Shown: positions 1 to 6,077, counted from the first letter of the stretch. The stretch is 10,058 nt of DNA from Desulfovibrionaceae bacterium (GCA_030539415.1 JAUNSE010000048.1:1-10058), one strand, 5' to 3'. Numbers and translations are program-made. Notes: a model not told the origin generated them from the letters alone.

Positions 1-1130
1 GAAAGGATCCCCGCCAGGTCGAGGCCTGGGCCAGAAGGGCTGCCGACATTCTGGCCTCCAGCCCCAGCGCCCGCAGCATCAGCTTCAACTGGGGCGAGCA
101 GGGCCGCAAGCTCTCCATCCGCATCCGCCAGGAGGAGGCCCGCCGCCTCGGCCTCTCCTCCTCCGAGGTGGCCCAGACCGTCTACGCCGCCGTCACCGGC
201 GCCGCCATCACGGTCATGCGCGACGACATCTATCTTATAGATGTGGTCCTGCGCGCCGACGCCGAGACCAGAAACGACATCGACAGCCTGCGCATGCTGG
301 ACATCCAGCTCTCGAACGGCCGCTCCGTGGCCCTAGGCACCCTGGCCGACGTGGACTACGTGCAGGAGTACCCGCTCATGTGGCGCAGGGACAGGCTGCC
401 GGCCATCACCGTGCAGGCCGACGTGGTCGAGGGCGTCACCGCCGCCACCGTCGTCAGGGAGCTGCAGGAGCGCATGGACGCCCTGCGCGCCGAGCTGCCC
501 TTCGGCTACCGCATCGACGATGCCGGCATCGTGGAGGAGACCGTCAAGAATATCAATTCGGTGATGGCCGCCGTCCCGGTGATGATTCTCATCATGCTCT
601 GCGTCCTGATGGTGCAGCTGCAGAGCTTCAGATACCTCTTCCTGGTGCTCTGCGTGGCGCCCCTGGGCCTCATCGGCGTGGTCGCCGCCCTGCTCGGCAC
701 GGGCTCGGCCATGGGCTATGTTGCCCTGCTGGGCGTGGTCGCCCTCATCGGCATGATCGTGCGCAACTCGGTCATCCTGGTGCATCAGATCGATCTCGAG
801 CGCGAGCGCGGCCTCTCCAACTGGGACGCCGTCATCAAGGCGGCCGAGGTGCGCTTCAGACCCATCATGCTCACGGCCGTGGCGGCCATCATGGGCATGT
901 ACCCCATCGCCTCCACCTCCTTCTGGGGGCCGATGGCCTACGCCATCATGGGCGGGCTGGCCGTGGCCACGGTGCTGACCCTGGTCTTCATCCCGGCCTG
1001 CTATGTGCTGATATTCCACATCCACAAGGAAGACGGCCCGGCCCCGGCTCCTGCCGGCGGGCCCGCCGCCGAAGACTCCGCCCCGGCCGCAGCCGCAGCA
1101 GGGGCGGCACAGGGAGGATCCCATGACTGA
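1..1130 (+). CDS. RND efflux transporter inner-membrane subunit (AcrB/MexF type), C-terminal part
   Basis: Partial gene, open from the left window edge (first full codon at 3) to TGA 1128-1130, about 375 residues visible of the roughly 1,030-1,050 usual for the family. RND pumps use the proton gradient to export drugs, bile salts or metabolites from the inner membrane/periplasm through an outer-membrane channel. The first ~180 visible residues are periplasmic porter/docking sequence. Five hydrophobic segments follow, matching TM8-TM12: around VPVMILIMLCVLMV, FLVLCVAPLGLIGVV, YVALLGVVALIGMIV, IMLTAVAAIMGMYPI and GGLAVATVLTLVFIP. The motifs GMIVRNSVILV and RFRPIMLTAVAAIMGM are family hallmarks. 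The protein ends in an Ala/Pro/Gly-rich cytoplasmic tail of about 30 residues, which is low complexity and probably not functional in transport. Its last codons overlap the start of the amidohydrolase gene by 8 bp, so the two are probably co-translated. The substrate cannot be read from this fragment. Confidence 0.95.
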   Translation, partial: KDPRQVEAWARRAADILASSPSARSISFNWGEQGRKLSIRIRQEEARRLGLSSSEVAQTVYAAVTGAAITVMRDDIYLIDVVLRADAETRNDIDSLRMLDIQLSNGRSVALGTLADVDYVQEYPLMWRRDRLPAITVQADVVEGVTAATVVRELQERMDALRAELPFGYRIDDAGIVEETVKNINSVMAAVPVMILIMLCVLMVQLQSFRYLFLVLCVAPLGLIGVVAALLGTGSAMGYVALLGVVALIGMIVRNSVILVHQIDLERERGLSNWDAVIKAAEVRFRPIMLTAVAAIMGMYPIASTSFWGPMAYAIMGGLAVATVLTLVFIPACYVLIFHIHKEDGPAPAPAGGPAAEDSAPAAAAAGAAQGGSHD

Positions 1131-2082
1131 AGCAAACCTGTCCGGCGGACTGACTGACGTCCATCACCACTGCATTCCTCGGGTCTGGCGCGAGGCGGCC
1201 GAACGGGCCGGCATCGCCATGGTCGCCGGCCGCGCCCTGCCCGACTGGACGCCCGAACTGAGCCTGGCCCTCATGGACCGGATCGGCACGGCGAAAACCA
1301 TCCTCTCCCTCTCGGCGCCCGGCGTGCATCTCGGCACGAGGGAGGAGGCCGCGGCCCTGGCCAGAGCCTGCAACACGGAAATCGCCGAAGCCTGCCGGGC
1401 CTCGGGCGGACGCCTCGGCCAGTGGGCCGTCCTGCCCATGCCCTTTGCCGAGGAGTCGGCAGCCGAAGCGGAATACGCCCTGGACCATCTCGGCGCCGCG
1501 GGCGTGGTCCTGCTGGGCAGCACGGACGGCGTGTTTCTTGGCGACCCGTCCCTCGAGCCGCTCATGGACGAGCTCGACCGCAGAGGAGCGATCGTCTTCG
1601 TGCATCCGAACATGCACCCGACCTCGCAGACCATCCTGCCGCACATCCCGGGCTATTTCGTGGAATTCCTCTGTGACACCACCCGGGCGGCCATGAACAT
1701 GATCTTCACCGGCTGCATCGAGCGCCATCCGCGCATCCGCTTCATTCTGGCCCATGCCGGCGGCTTCATCCCTTACATCTCCTGGCGCCTCGCGAGCGCC
1801 GATCACGCGCCGCAGGCCGCCGATCTCTTCCCGAAGGGCGTGGCCGAATACCTGCGCGCCTACTACTACGACACAGCCCTCTCCGTGGCGCCGGCCACCC
1901 TGAACCTGCTGCGGGACTTTGCCGGCGCCGGGCACATGCTCTTCGGCTGCGACTATCCCTTCGCGCCCATGCCGGTCATCGAGCGCGAGGTGCGGGACTT
2001 TCACGCGACCGTGGACACCTGGTCCGAAGAGGATCGTCTGGCGGTCACGAGCGGCACGGCCGCGGGCCTGCTCGGGGCCTGA
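1123..2082 (+). CDS. Metal-dependent amidohydrolase (amidohydrolase_2 / ACMSD-like TIM barrel)
   Basis: A 319-residue protein of the amidohydrolase_2 group, which includes 2-amino-3-carboxymuconate-semialdehyde decarboxylase and resorcylate/orsellinate-type decarboxylases; members hydrolyse or decarboxylate small, often aromatic acids using one divalent metal ion. The expected metal-site residues are all visible: HxH at His14/His16 (DVHHHC), His161 in FVHPN, His211 in LAHAGGF, and Asp277 in LFGCDYPF. A YYYDTA segment around residue 250 is also typical. No signal peptide, so cytoplasmic. ATG 1123 is preceded by GGGAGG at 1112-1117 (5-nt gap) and overlaps the stop of the RND gene by 8 bp, so it is likely translated from the pump mRNA. 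This suggests that pump and enzyme handle related compounds, which is an inference. A paralogue lies 481 bp downstream. Family certain, substrate unknown. Confidence 0.92.
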   Translation: MTEANLSGGLTDVHHHCIPRVWREAAERAGIAMVAGRALPDWTPELSLALMDRIGTAKTILSLSAPGVHLGTREEAAALARACNTEIAEACRASGGRLGQWAVLPMPFAEESAAEAEYALDHLGAAGVVLLGSTDGVFLGDPSLEPLMDELDRRGAIVFVHPNMHPTSQTILPHIPGYFVEFLCDTTRAAMNMIFTGCIERHPRIRFILAHAGGFIPYISWRLASADHAPQAADLFPKGVAEYLRAYYYDTALSVAPATLNLLRDFAGAGHMLFGCDYPFAPMPVIEREVRDFHATVDTWSEEDRLAVTSGTAAGLLGA

Positions 2083-2563
2083 CAGATCACGGGCGGCCGT
2101 CCTTTGCGCTGCCCTGGACAAAGGGCGCTGGGCGGCCGTCCGGCCGCGTGTCCGGGACTCCTGGCCGGGCCCCCGGACGCGCGGCATATCCGTTACCCGA
2201 CTCTGTCCCGCGGAAAGCTCCTGCAAAATAAAGAGTTACTGGAAATTTTCATTTTTCGTGAAAGAGACAATCCATATTAAAATACTTGTAAACTGATCTT
2301 TTCGGCCGCATGCAACCGCATTTCTGCAGACGCATGACATGAAAATTTCTCTGTTATGCGTCAAAAATGATACATTTGTGAAAAAAGGTGATATGGTCGA
2401 TCCCGTGCTGATGCGGATAGCTGACAGCGCAGAATCGGAACAGGAGCATGGGTCTTTCAGGGGGACCCGGCTCCGGACAGGGACAAACCATCAAACCGGA
2501 TCAAAAGGAGGAGACGCCGTCCTTTCCCCTTCAGGCGACAGGAAAGAAGCGCGTCTAGTTGCC
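2083..2563 (+). other. Intergenic region between the two amidohydrolase genes, with AT-rich promoter-like core
   Basis: No convincing gene. The left third is GC-rich and structured: a 12-bp direct repeat GGGCGGCCGTCC (2091-2102 and 2130-2141) and a strong hairpin at 2143-2185. From about 2221 to 2395 the base composition turns markedly AT-rich, unlike the surrounding genes. This part holds a -10-like TAAAAT at 2278-2283 (5/6 to consensus) without a good -35, and a TTTCA/TGAAA inverted repeat around 2246-2264. It is the likely promoter/operator area of the second hydrolase. A near-perfect Shine-Dalgarno, AAGGAGGAG at 2505-2513, has no start codon at a usable distance in any plus frame. The reading frame of the second hydrolase stays open back to ATG 2339, and ATG 2393 follows AAGGTGAT, so an extended N-terminus cannot be fully excluded. 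Confidence 0.5.
2143..2185 (+). terminator. Strong GC-rich hairpin after the first hydrolase gene (possible terminator, no T-tract)
   Basis: GCCGCGTGTCCGGG (2143-2156) pairs with CCCGGACGCGCGGC (2172-2185): a 14-bp stem with a single G-U wobble and a 15-nt loop. It starts 60 bp after the stop codon of the first hydrolase. No run of T follows, so it is not a standard intrinsic terminator. It could act as an mRNA 3' stabiliser or a Rho-assisted stop. Confidence 0.4.
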
Positions 2564-3562
2564 ATGAGAGCGGCCTATTCTTCACTGTGCGATGTGCACC
2601 GCCACTGCCTTCCCGAATTTCTCTCCCGCAGCTCGGCCGGCTACGGCCTGAGCCTGCCCGCCGACACCAACCCCCGCGTCTGGGGCACGGCTTCGGCTCT
2701 GGCCCGCATGGACGACTGCGGCGTCGGCCGCAGCATCCTGTCCGTGGACTGCACGGGCGTGGTCATCCACGCCGCGTCGAGAAGCGGCGCCCTGTCCAGG
2801 GCCTGCAACGACGAGCTGGCCGCCATCTGCGCGGAGCACCCGGACAGGCTGTCCTTCTGGGCCGCCGTGCCCGCAGCCTCCGTGGACGGCGCCTGCACCG
2901 AGGCGGCCCGCGCCCTGGACAGGCTCGGCGCCTTCGGCGTGGTGCTGCCGGGCAGCATCGGGGACGTGCGTCTGGGCGATCCCGTTCTCGAGCCGCTCAT
3001 GGACGAGCTTGACGCGAGGCACGCCGCGGCCTTTGTCCATCCCAACGTGTATTCCGCATCGGCCATGCCGCGCATCGCGGGCTTCGAGACGGACTTCTTC
3101 TGCGACGTGGCCGGCGCGGCCTTCAATCTGATCCGCACCGGCAGCCTTGCCCGCCATCCGAACATCCGCTTCGTGCTGGCCCATGCCGGCGGCTTCATGC
3201 TGCCGCGCATGGACTTCATGGAAATGCAGCCCGGCGGGCTCATCCCCTTCGCGCTCTGGCAGCACGAGAGCCACAGGCGCGTCTCGGGCCGGGGCCTCTT
3301 CTCCGACGAGGCGGCCATGCTCTTCAGGCGCTTCTACTACGACACGGCGCACAGCGCCTCGGCCGGGACCCTGAACCAGCTGAAGGACACGGTGGGCGCC
3401 GGCCACATGCTCTTCGGCAGCAACTATCCAGCAGCACCCGGCACGTCCACGCTCAGGGCTCTGGAGTCCTTCAGAAAAATCACCGATCAGTGGAGCGACG
3501 CCGACAGGCGCGCGGTCATGCACGGCAATGCCGACAGTCTGGCCGGGGGAGGACGCCGCTGA
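2564..3562 (+). CDS. Amidohydrolase_2 family paralogue with Asn in place of the metal-site Asp
   Basis: A 332-residue homologue of the hydrolase upstream. Shared blocks in order: DVHRHC (His12/His14, the HxH pair), LSRACNDELAAIC, LGAFGVVLPGSI, LGDPVLEPLMDELD, FVHPN (His159), LAHAGGF (His207), FYYDTAHS (near residue 260) and AGHMLFGSNYP. In the last block the usual Asp of the family is Asn287, so metal binding or catalysis may be altered. About 14 residues are inserted between LAHAGGF and FYYDTA compared with the neighbour. ATG 2564 was chosen because it gives an N-terminus of the same length before DVHxHC as in the paralogue; its own Shine-Dalgarno is weak (GGAAAGAAG about 14 nt upstream). 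ATG 2339 and ATG 2393 are in frame, but the extra residues do not resemble the family. Probably transcribed from its own promoter and ended by the terminator at 3731-3793. Substrate unknown. Confidence 0.85.
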   Translation: MRAAYSSLCDVHRHCLPEFLSRSSAGYGLSLPADTNPRVWGTASALARMDDCGVGRSILSVDCTGVVIHAASRSGALSRACNDELAAICAEHPDRLSFWAAVPAASVDGACTEAARALDRLGAFGVVLPGSIGDVRLGDPVLEPLMDELDARHAAAFVHPNVYSASAMPRIAGFETDFFCDVAGAAFNLIRTGSLARHPNIRFVLAHAGGFMLPRMDFMEMQPGGLIPFALWQHESHRRVSGRGLFSDEAAMLFRRFYYDTAHSASAGTLNQLKDTVGAGHMLFGSNYPAAPGTSTLRALESFRKITDQWSDADRRAVMHGNADSLAGGGRR

Positions 3563-3730
3563 CAAAAGTTCCGTCGGCCGGCACCGCAGTCAAATCCGCA
3601 CTCCGCAGCGCTGCCGGCCGCCGGACGCTGCCGCGGATCCGGACTCATGCCCTCGGCCCGGATTCGCGGACATCACGGACACGACGGCGGGGCCAGGCCA
3701 TGACATGCCCTCCCCGCCGAAAGGAAATTT

Positions 3731-3793
3731 CCTCCGGCCGGACCGCCCGCGTCACCTCTCCAGCTCCGCGGCAGTCCGACCGGAGGATTTTTT
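3731..3793 (+). terminator. Intrinsic terminator after the second hydrolase gene
   Basis: CCTCCGGCCGGAC (3731-3743) pairs with GTCCGACCGGAGG (3774-3786), a 13-position stem with one C-A mismatch. The 30-nt loop can form a second inner stem (CCGCG/CGCGG). A T6 run at 3788-3793 follows directly, which orients it on the plus strand. It lies about 170 bp after the hydrolase stop; another hairpin, CGGCGGGG/CCCCGCCG (3685-3692/3712-3719), lies between. Confidence 0.6.
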
Positions 3794-3849
3794 CGCGCTC
3801 ATCCGGGCCGGTGCCCGATGCCCGGACGCGCGCACTCCCGAAAACGATG

Positions 3850-4209
3850 CTAGTCCACCGGCTGCTCGCCGAAGCGGTTCTCCCCCTCCTGGCTCGGCTT
3901 GACGGCCCAGTACAGGCAGATGATCTGCACGAAGGGGATGAAGAGAAAGACCACGCGCCAGGTGGGCGCGCCGATGTCGTGCAGGCGGCGCACAAAGACG
4001 CTGAAGAGCGGTATGGCCAGGGCCAGCAGCACCATGCCCTGCAGCACGGGCGCGTAGTGCGGCGGCAGGAAGAGCTGCGAGAGCACGTAGACAATGAAGC
4101 TCGCAGCCAGGATGAAGACAACGAAGTACCAGAGCTCCGCGCGCGTGGCGCGGCCCTGGAGAGAGGTGTACTGGGCGAGACAGGCCGCCACGGCATTCTT
4201 GAAGTTCAC
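3850..4209 (-). CDS. DUF805 family inner-membrane protein
   Basis: A 119-residue protein of the DUF805 family (YhaH/YhaI type), small inner-membrane proteins of unknown function. Family marks are visible: the N-terminal YTSLQGRATRAELWYFVVF (aromatic/Gly/Arg pattern), RRLHDIGAPTW near residues 74-84, and the C-terminal GENRFGE. Hydrophobic segments lie at about 27-47 (FVVFILAASFIVYVLSQLF), 57-73 (LQGMVLLALAIPLFSVF) and 84-102 (WRVVFLFIPFVQIICLYWA), matching three or four membrane passes. The start is GTG at 4209-4207, overlapping the TGA of the cysteine-rich gene upstream in the sequence GTGA, with a purine-rich GGAAGGGAG just upstream; this is typical translational coupling. The stop is TAG at 3852-3850. 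Function is unknown; its partner suggests a membrane-linked role for the metal-binding protein, which is an inference. Confidence 0.9.
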   Translation of the reverse strand: MNFKNAVAACLAQYTSLQGRATRAELWYFVVFILAASFIVYVLSQLFLPPHYAPVLQGMVLLALAIPLFSVFVRRLHDIGAPTWRVVFLFIPFVQIICLYWAVKPSQEGENRFGEQPVD

Positions 4210-4568
4210 TCTCGGCTCCCTTCCGGGGCGTCCCCGCCGGACGCGCCGCCCCGGTTGTCCGCGCCGCCCTTCCGCTCCCGCTCCTCGAGCTCCTGCTTCT
4301 GCAGCAGGGCCAGAATGTCGGCGTAGCGTCTGGTGACGGCCCGGTAGTTTTCACGCTTGTGAGGAAAGAGGCAGTTGGTGCAGTCCTTGATGCCGTTTGC
4401 CATGTACTGGAAGTTTCCGCCGCATCCGCGGCCGAGCAGGTAGAGCGGGCAGTAGCAGAACAGGCAGTTGAAGTTGTCCGGATCCGCGTTCGGATGACAC
4501 GGAAAGTACTCGCACTCCCTGTTGGAGAAAAAGGAGAAATGCCCCTCCTTCACGGTATGTTCGCCCAC
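4206..4568 (-). CDS. Cysteine-rich small domain protein (zf-like, PF04071 type)
   Basis: A 120-residue soluble protein matching the cysteine-rich small domain family, presumed to bind metal. The core covers residues 14-75 and contains eight cysteines: Cys19, Cys24, Cys35, Cys38, Cys40, Cys49, Cys63 and Cys66, in the contexts CEYFPCH, FNCLFCYCPLY, GCGG and GIKDCTNCLFPH. The tail (about residues 80-120) is charged and low complexity, probably helical then disordered. The family is known from archaea and anaerobic bacteria, sometimes next to or fused with the cobinamide amidohydrolase CbiZ; no cobalamin gene is seen here. GTG 4568-4566 is the start, supported by AGGAGG on the minus strand at 4582-4577 with an 8-nt gap. 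It is the first gene of a two-gene operon with DUF805 (4-bp overlap) and is divergent from the cytochrome gene. Domain call is firm, function unknown. Confidence 0.88.
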   Translation of the reverse strand: MGEHTVKEGHFSFFSNRECEYFPCHPNADPDNFNCLFCYCPLYLLGRGCGGNFQYMANGIKDCTNCLFPHKRENYRAVTRRYADILALLQKQELEERERKGGADNRGGASGGDAPEGSRE

Positions 4569-4588
4569 GTTTCCGCCCTCCTGGCTGC

Positions 4589-4677
4589 GGCCGGCAAGGC
4601 AGTGCCGGCCCGGTCTGCACGGCTCATCCTTGTAGCACAGGACTTGGCGTCTTCCAAGTGAGGCCCGGGTGCCGGGC
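4589..4677 (-). promoter_or_regulatory. Cluster of three hairpins in the presumed leader of the cysteine-rich/DUF805 operon
   Basis: Three perfect inverted repeats follow one another: GGCCGGCA/TGCCGGCC (4589-4596/4603-4610, 6-nt loop), ACTTGG/CCAAGT (4642-4647/4654-4659, 6-nt loop) and GCCCGG/CCGGGC (4663-4668/4672-4677, 3-nt loop). The first lies only 7 nt upstream of the Shine-Dalgarno of the minus-strand gene, so it could affect ribosome access or mRNA stability. No T-tract on either strand makes them classical terminators. A regulatory role is an inference. Confidence 0.35.
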
Positions 4678-4893
4678 GCCCGCCCTGCGGCCTGCGGCGC
4701 GCGTCCGGAGTCCGGCTGTCCGGCAATTGTGTACTGATTTGCTCATGAAAATTCGTGACCAAAAATCCGCGCCAAACTGAAAACGGCCTTCGGAAATTTC
4801 GATATCCGGGGTGCGCACCGTTTTATTTTCCGTCCAACATGCCGGTTATCCCGAACAATTCCCAGATGAAACAGGAAAAATCGTTTCCCGGCC

Positions 4894-4922
4894 TTGTCTT
4901 GTCACGATTTTTACAGTAAAAC
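4894..4922 (+). promoter_or_regulatory. Candidate sigma-70 promoter of the cytochrome c3 gene
   Basis: TTGTCT (4894-4899) and TAAAAC (4917-4922), each 4/6 to consensus, are separated by 17 bp in an AT-rich stretch. This would start the transcript near 4929 and give a leader of about 90 nt before the ATG at 5022. Confidence 0.4.
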
Positions 4923-5021
4923 ATGCCAAGTTCTGTGTTCCACCCAAGGCCGCGACGTCCACGCACATGTCCGTGCCTCGCCCGGGCCGCATCTTCATTC
5001 TTTCAGCCGAGGAGCCACCCC

Positions 5022-5459
5022 ATGAAGCGAGTTCTTCTCCTTCTCTCCGCCCTTTTCCTGCTTGGCGCCGGCACGGCCCAGGCCGATGTCAAGGAAATCG
5101 CCAAAGGCATGAAGGAACCCATTGTGCTGGAGTCCACCGTCTCCCCCCTGCTCAATGTGACCTTCAATCACCGCAGCCACATGGCCGTGCCCTGCAAGAC
5201 CTGTCATCACGAGGAAGCCGACAACGGCCACTTTGTCTCCTGCCGCTCCTGTCATTCCGAGCCCGGCCCCAGAAACAAGGACGAGATGAGCCAGTTCCAG
5301 GCCTTCCACGCCAAGGACACCGACCGCTCCTGCTACGGCTGCCATCAGAAGATGCATGAAGCCCGCCCCGCGGACTTCCCGCACTTCACCAACTGCCGTC
5401 CCTGCCACATGTCCGACAAGGCCAGGGAAGCCGCGCGCGCCGAGGTTCTGCCGAAGTAG
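5022..5459 (+). CDS. Periplasmic tetraheme cytochrome c3 family protein
   Basis: A 145-residue secreted class III cytochrome. Such proteins shuttle electrons between periplasmic hydrogenases or formate dehydrogenases and transmembrane complexes in sulfate reducers. Residues 1-21 form a Sec signal peptide (MKR, hydrophobic core, AQA cleavage site before Asp22). Four heme-binding motifs follow: CKTCH (58-62), CRSCH (74-78), CYGCH (104-108) and CRPCH (125-129). The FNHRSHMAV block supplies His50 and His53, and by comparison with cytochrome c3, His63 and His96 would complete the axial ligands. All four motifs are CxxCH, whereas classical type I c3 has CX4CH at hemes 2 and 4, so this may be a type II-like variant. 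ATG 5022 is chosen over ATG 4923 because it starts the signal peptide and follows GAGGAG at 5009-5014 with a 7-nt gap. Monocistronic, with a terminator 47 bp after the stop. Confidence 0.95.
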   Translation: MKRVLLLLSALFLLGAGTAQADVKEIAKGMKEPIVLESTVSPLLNVTFNHRSHMAVPCKTCHHEEADNGHFVSCRSCHSEPGPRNKDEMSQFQAFHAKDTDRSCYGCHQKMHEARPADFPHFTNCRPCHMSDKAREAARAEVLPK

Positions 5460-5483
5460 CGCCGCCAGATTTGTCTCCTGAAA

Positions 5484-5538
5484 GCTGTTCACGGGAACAG
5501 CCCCGAAGGCATGCCTCCGCAGGAGTGCATGCCTTTTT
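5484..5538 (+). terminator. Intrinsic terminator after the cytochrome c3 gene, preceded by a small hairpin
   Basis: AAGGCATGC (5506-5514) pairs with GCATGCCTT (5527-5535), and inside the loop CTCC/GGAG extends the stem to 13 bp with one bulged T and a GCA triloop. A T5 run at 5534-5538 completes it on the plus strand. Just before lies a perfect 7-bp hairpin GCTGTTC/GAACAGC (5484-5490/5495-5501). Confidence 0.85.
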
Positions 5539-5634
5539 CATTCCCTGCGCCCGGCCGCGGGCCGTCGGCCGGGCCGGGAGAGGCCGCAAGGTGCCGTCAC
5601 GCAAAAAAAGTTAAAAAATTTTGACCGAGGCCTC

Positions 5635-5663
5635 TTGCCATTTTGACGGACAGTGCGTATCTT
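5635..5663 (+). promoter_or_regulatory. Sigma-70 promoter of ssrA
   Basis: TTGCCA (5635-5640, 5/6) and TATCTT (5658-5663, 4/6) with exact 17-bp spacing. Transcription would begin near 5670, leaving about 12 nt to be removed from the tmRNA 5' end, as expected for RNase P processing. Upstream, A/T-rich tracts (5602-5622) could serve as an UP element. Confidence 0.6.
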
Positions 5664-5681
5664 CTGCTCACTCAATCATTT

Positions 5682-6063
5682 GGGGGCGCACTGGTTTCGA
5701 CGGGGACGTGGAAGCCGGGGTAGCAGGCCGAGGCGCCGCTGGCCTCGTAAAAAGCGGCAACAAAAGTAATTGCCAACGATAACGATTACGCCTACGCCTG
5801 CGCTGCCTAGTCAGCGTCTGGCATTGACTGTTTAACAGTCGGGTCTGGAGGGGGGACGCCCAATAACCTCTTCGGGCCTCATCTTATTGGGCTGGCGGGA
5901 GCAGGTGCCGACCGGTGCTTTCGCGAGGAATCTACGGCTGGCTGGCATTTCCGGCGCCTGGCTGGTGGCTCCCGGAAGTGCGAGATTTAATATCAGCCTA
6001 AGCCTGTAGAAGCTTTGCGTGGAACCTTCTCGGACGGGAGTTCGACTCTCCCCGCCTCCACCA
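5682..6063 (+). ncRNA. ssrA: tmRNA (transfer-messenger RNA), one-piece form
   Basis: A 382-nt tmRNA, which rescues stalled ribosomes and tags incomplete proteins for degradation, working with SmpB. The acceptor stem GGGGGCG (5682-5688) pairs with CGCCTCC (6053-6059) and is followed by ACCA, so CCA is encoded. The T-arm is GGGAG-TTCGACT-CTCCC at 6036-6052, and the 5' part shows the conserved TGGTTTCGACGGGG block and CTCGTAAAAAGCGGCAA. The open reading frame resumes at GCC 5772 after AGTAATT and reads ANDNDYAYACAA, ending at TAG 5808-5810. Pseudoknot-like stems follow, for example CCCAATAA/TTATTGGG around 5869-5891. The Cys before the last two Ala is unusual. It stands between its own promoter and terminator. 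Confidence 0.97.
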
Positions 6064-6077
6064 GAAATTCAAATCAA

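Larger units (their letters stand above)
4569..5021. other. Divergent intergenic region between the cysteine-rich operon and the cytochrome c3 gene
   Basis: No gene is supported here. The part next to the minus operon (4589-4723) is dense in secondary structure and short repeats: three perfect hairpins (separate entry), a tandem CCTGCGG pair at 4684-4697, and GTCCGG three times (4703, 4710, 4718). The part from about 4725 to 4925 is AT-rich and should contain the promoters of both directions. A candidate promoter for the cytochrome gene is listed separately. I could not find a convincing sigma-70 promoter for the minus strand. Confidence 0.6.

Noticed and set aside
988..2226. 412-codon minus-strand frame over the first hydrolase
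   Set aside because: A mirror frame of a gene with intact family motifs on the plus strand; no start signal or recognisable domain.
2505..2550. Possible glycine riboswitch: CTTCAGG...GGAAAGAAG recalls the 3' part of that class
   Set aside because: The conserved core (CACCGAAGG-type block and second aptamer) is absent and the downstream gene does not fit glycine metabolism.
3802..3826. TCCGGGC/GCCCGGA hairpin as terminator of the minus-strand operon
   Set aside because: On the minus strand it is followed by an A-run, not a T-run, so it lacks the intrinsic-terminator tail; it may still help end transcription.
4923..5021. Upstream ATG 4923 as start of the cytochrome gene
   Set aside because: The extra 33 residues would hide the signal peptide, and the start lies at the candidate promoter. 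ATG 5022 has a good ribosome binding site.
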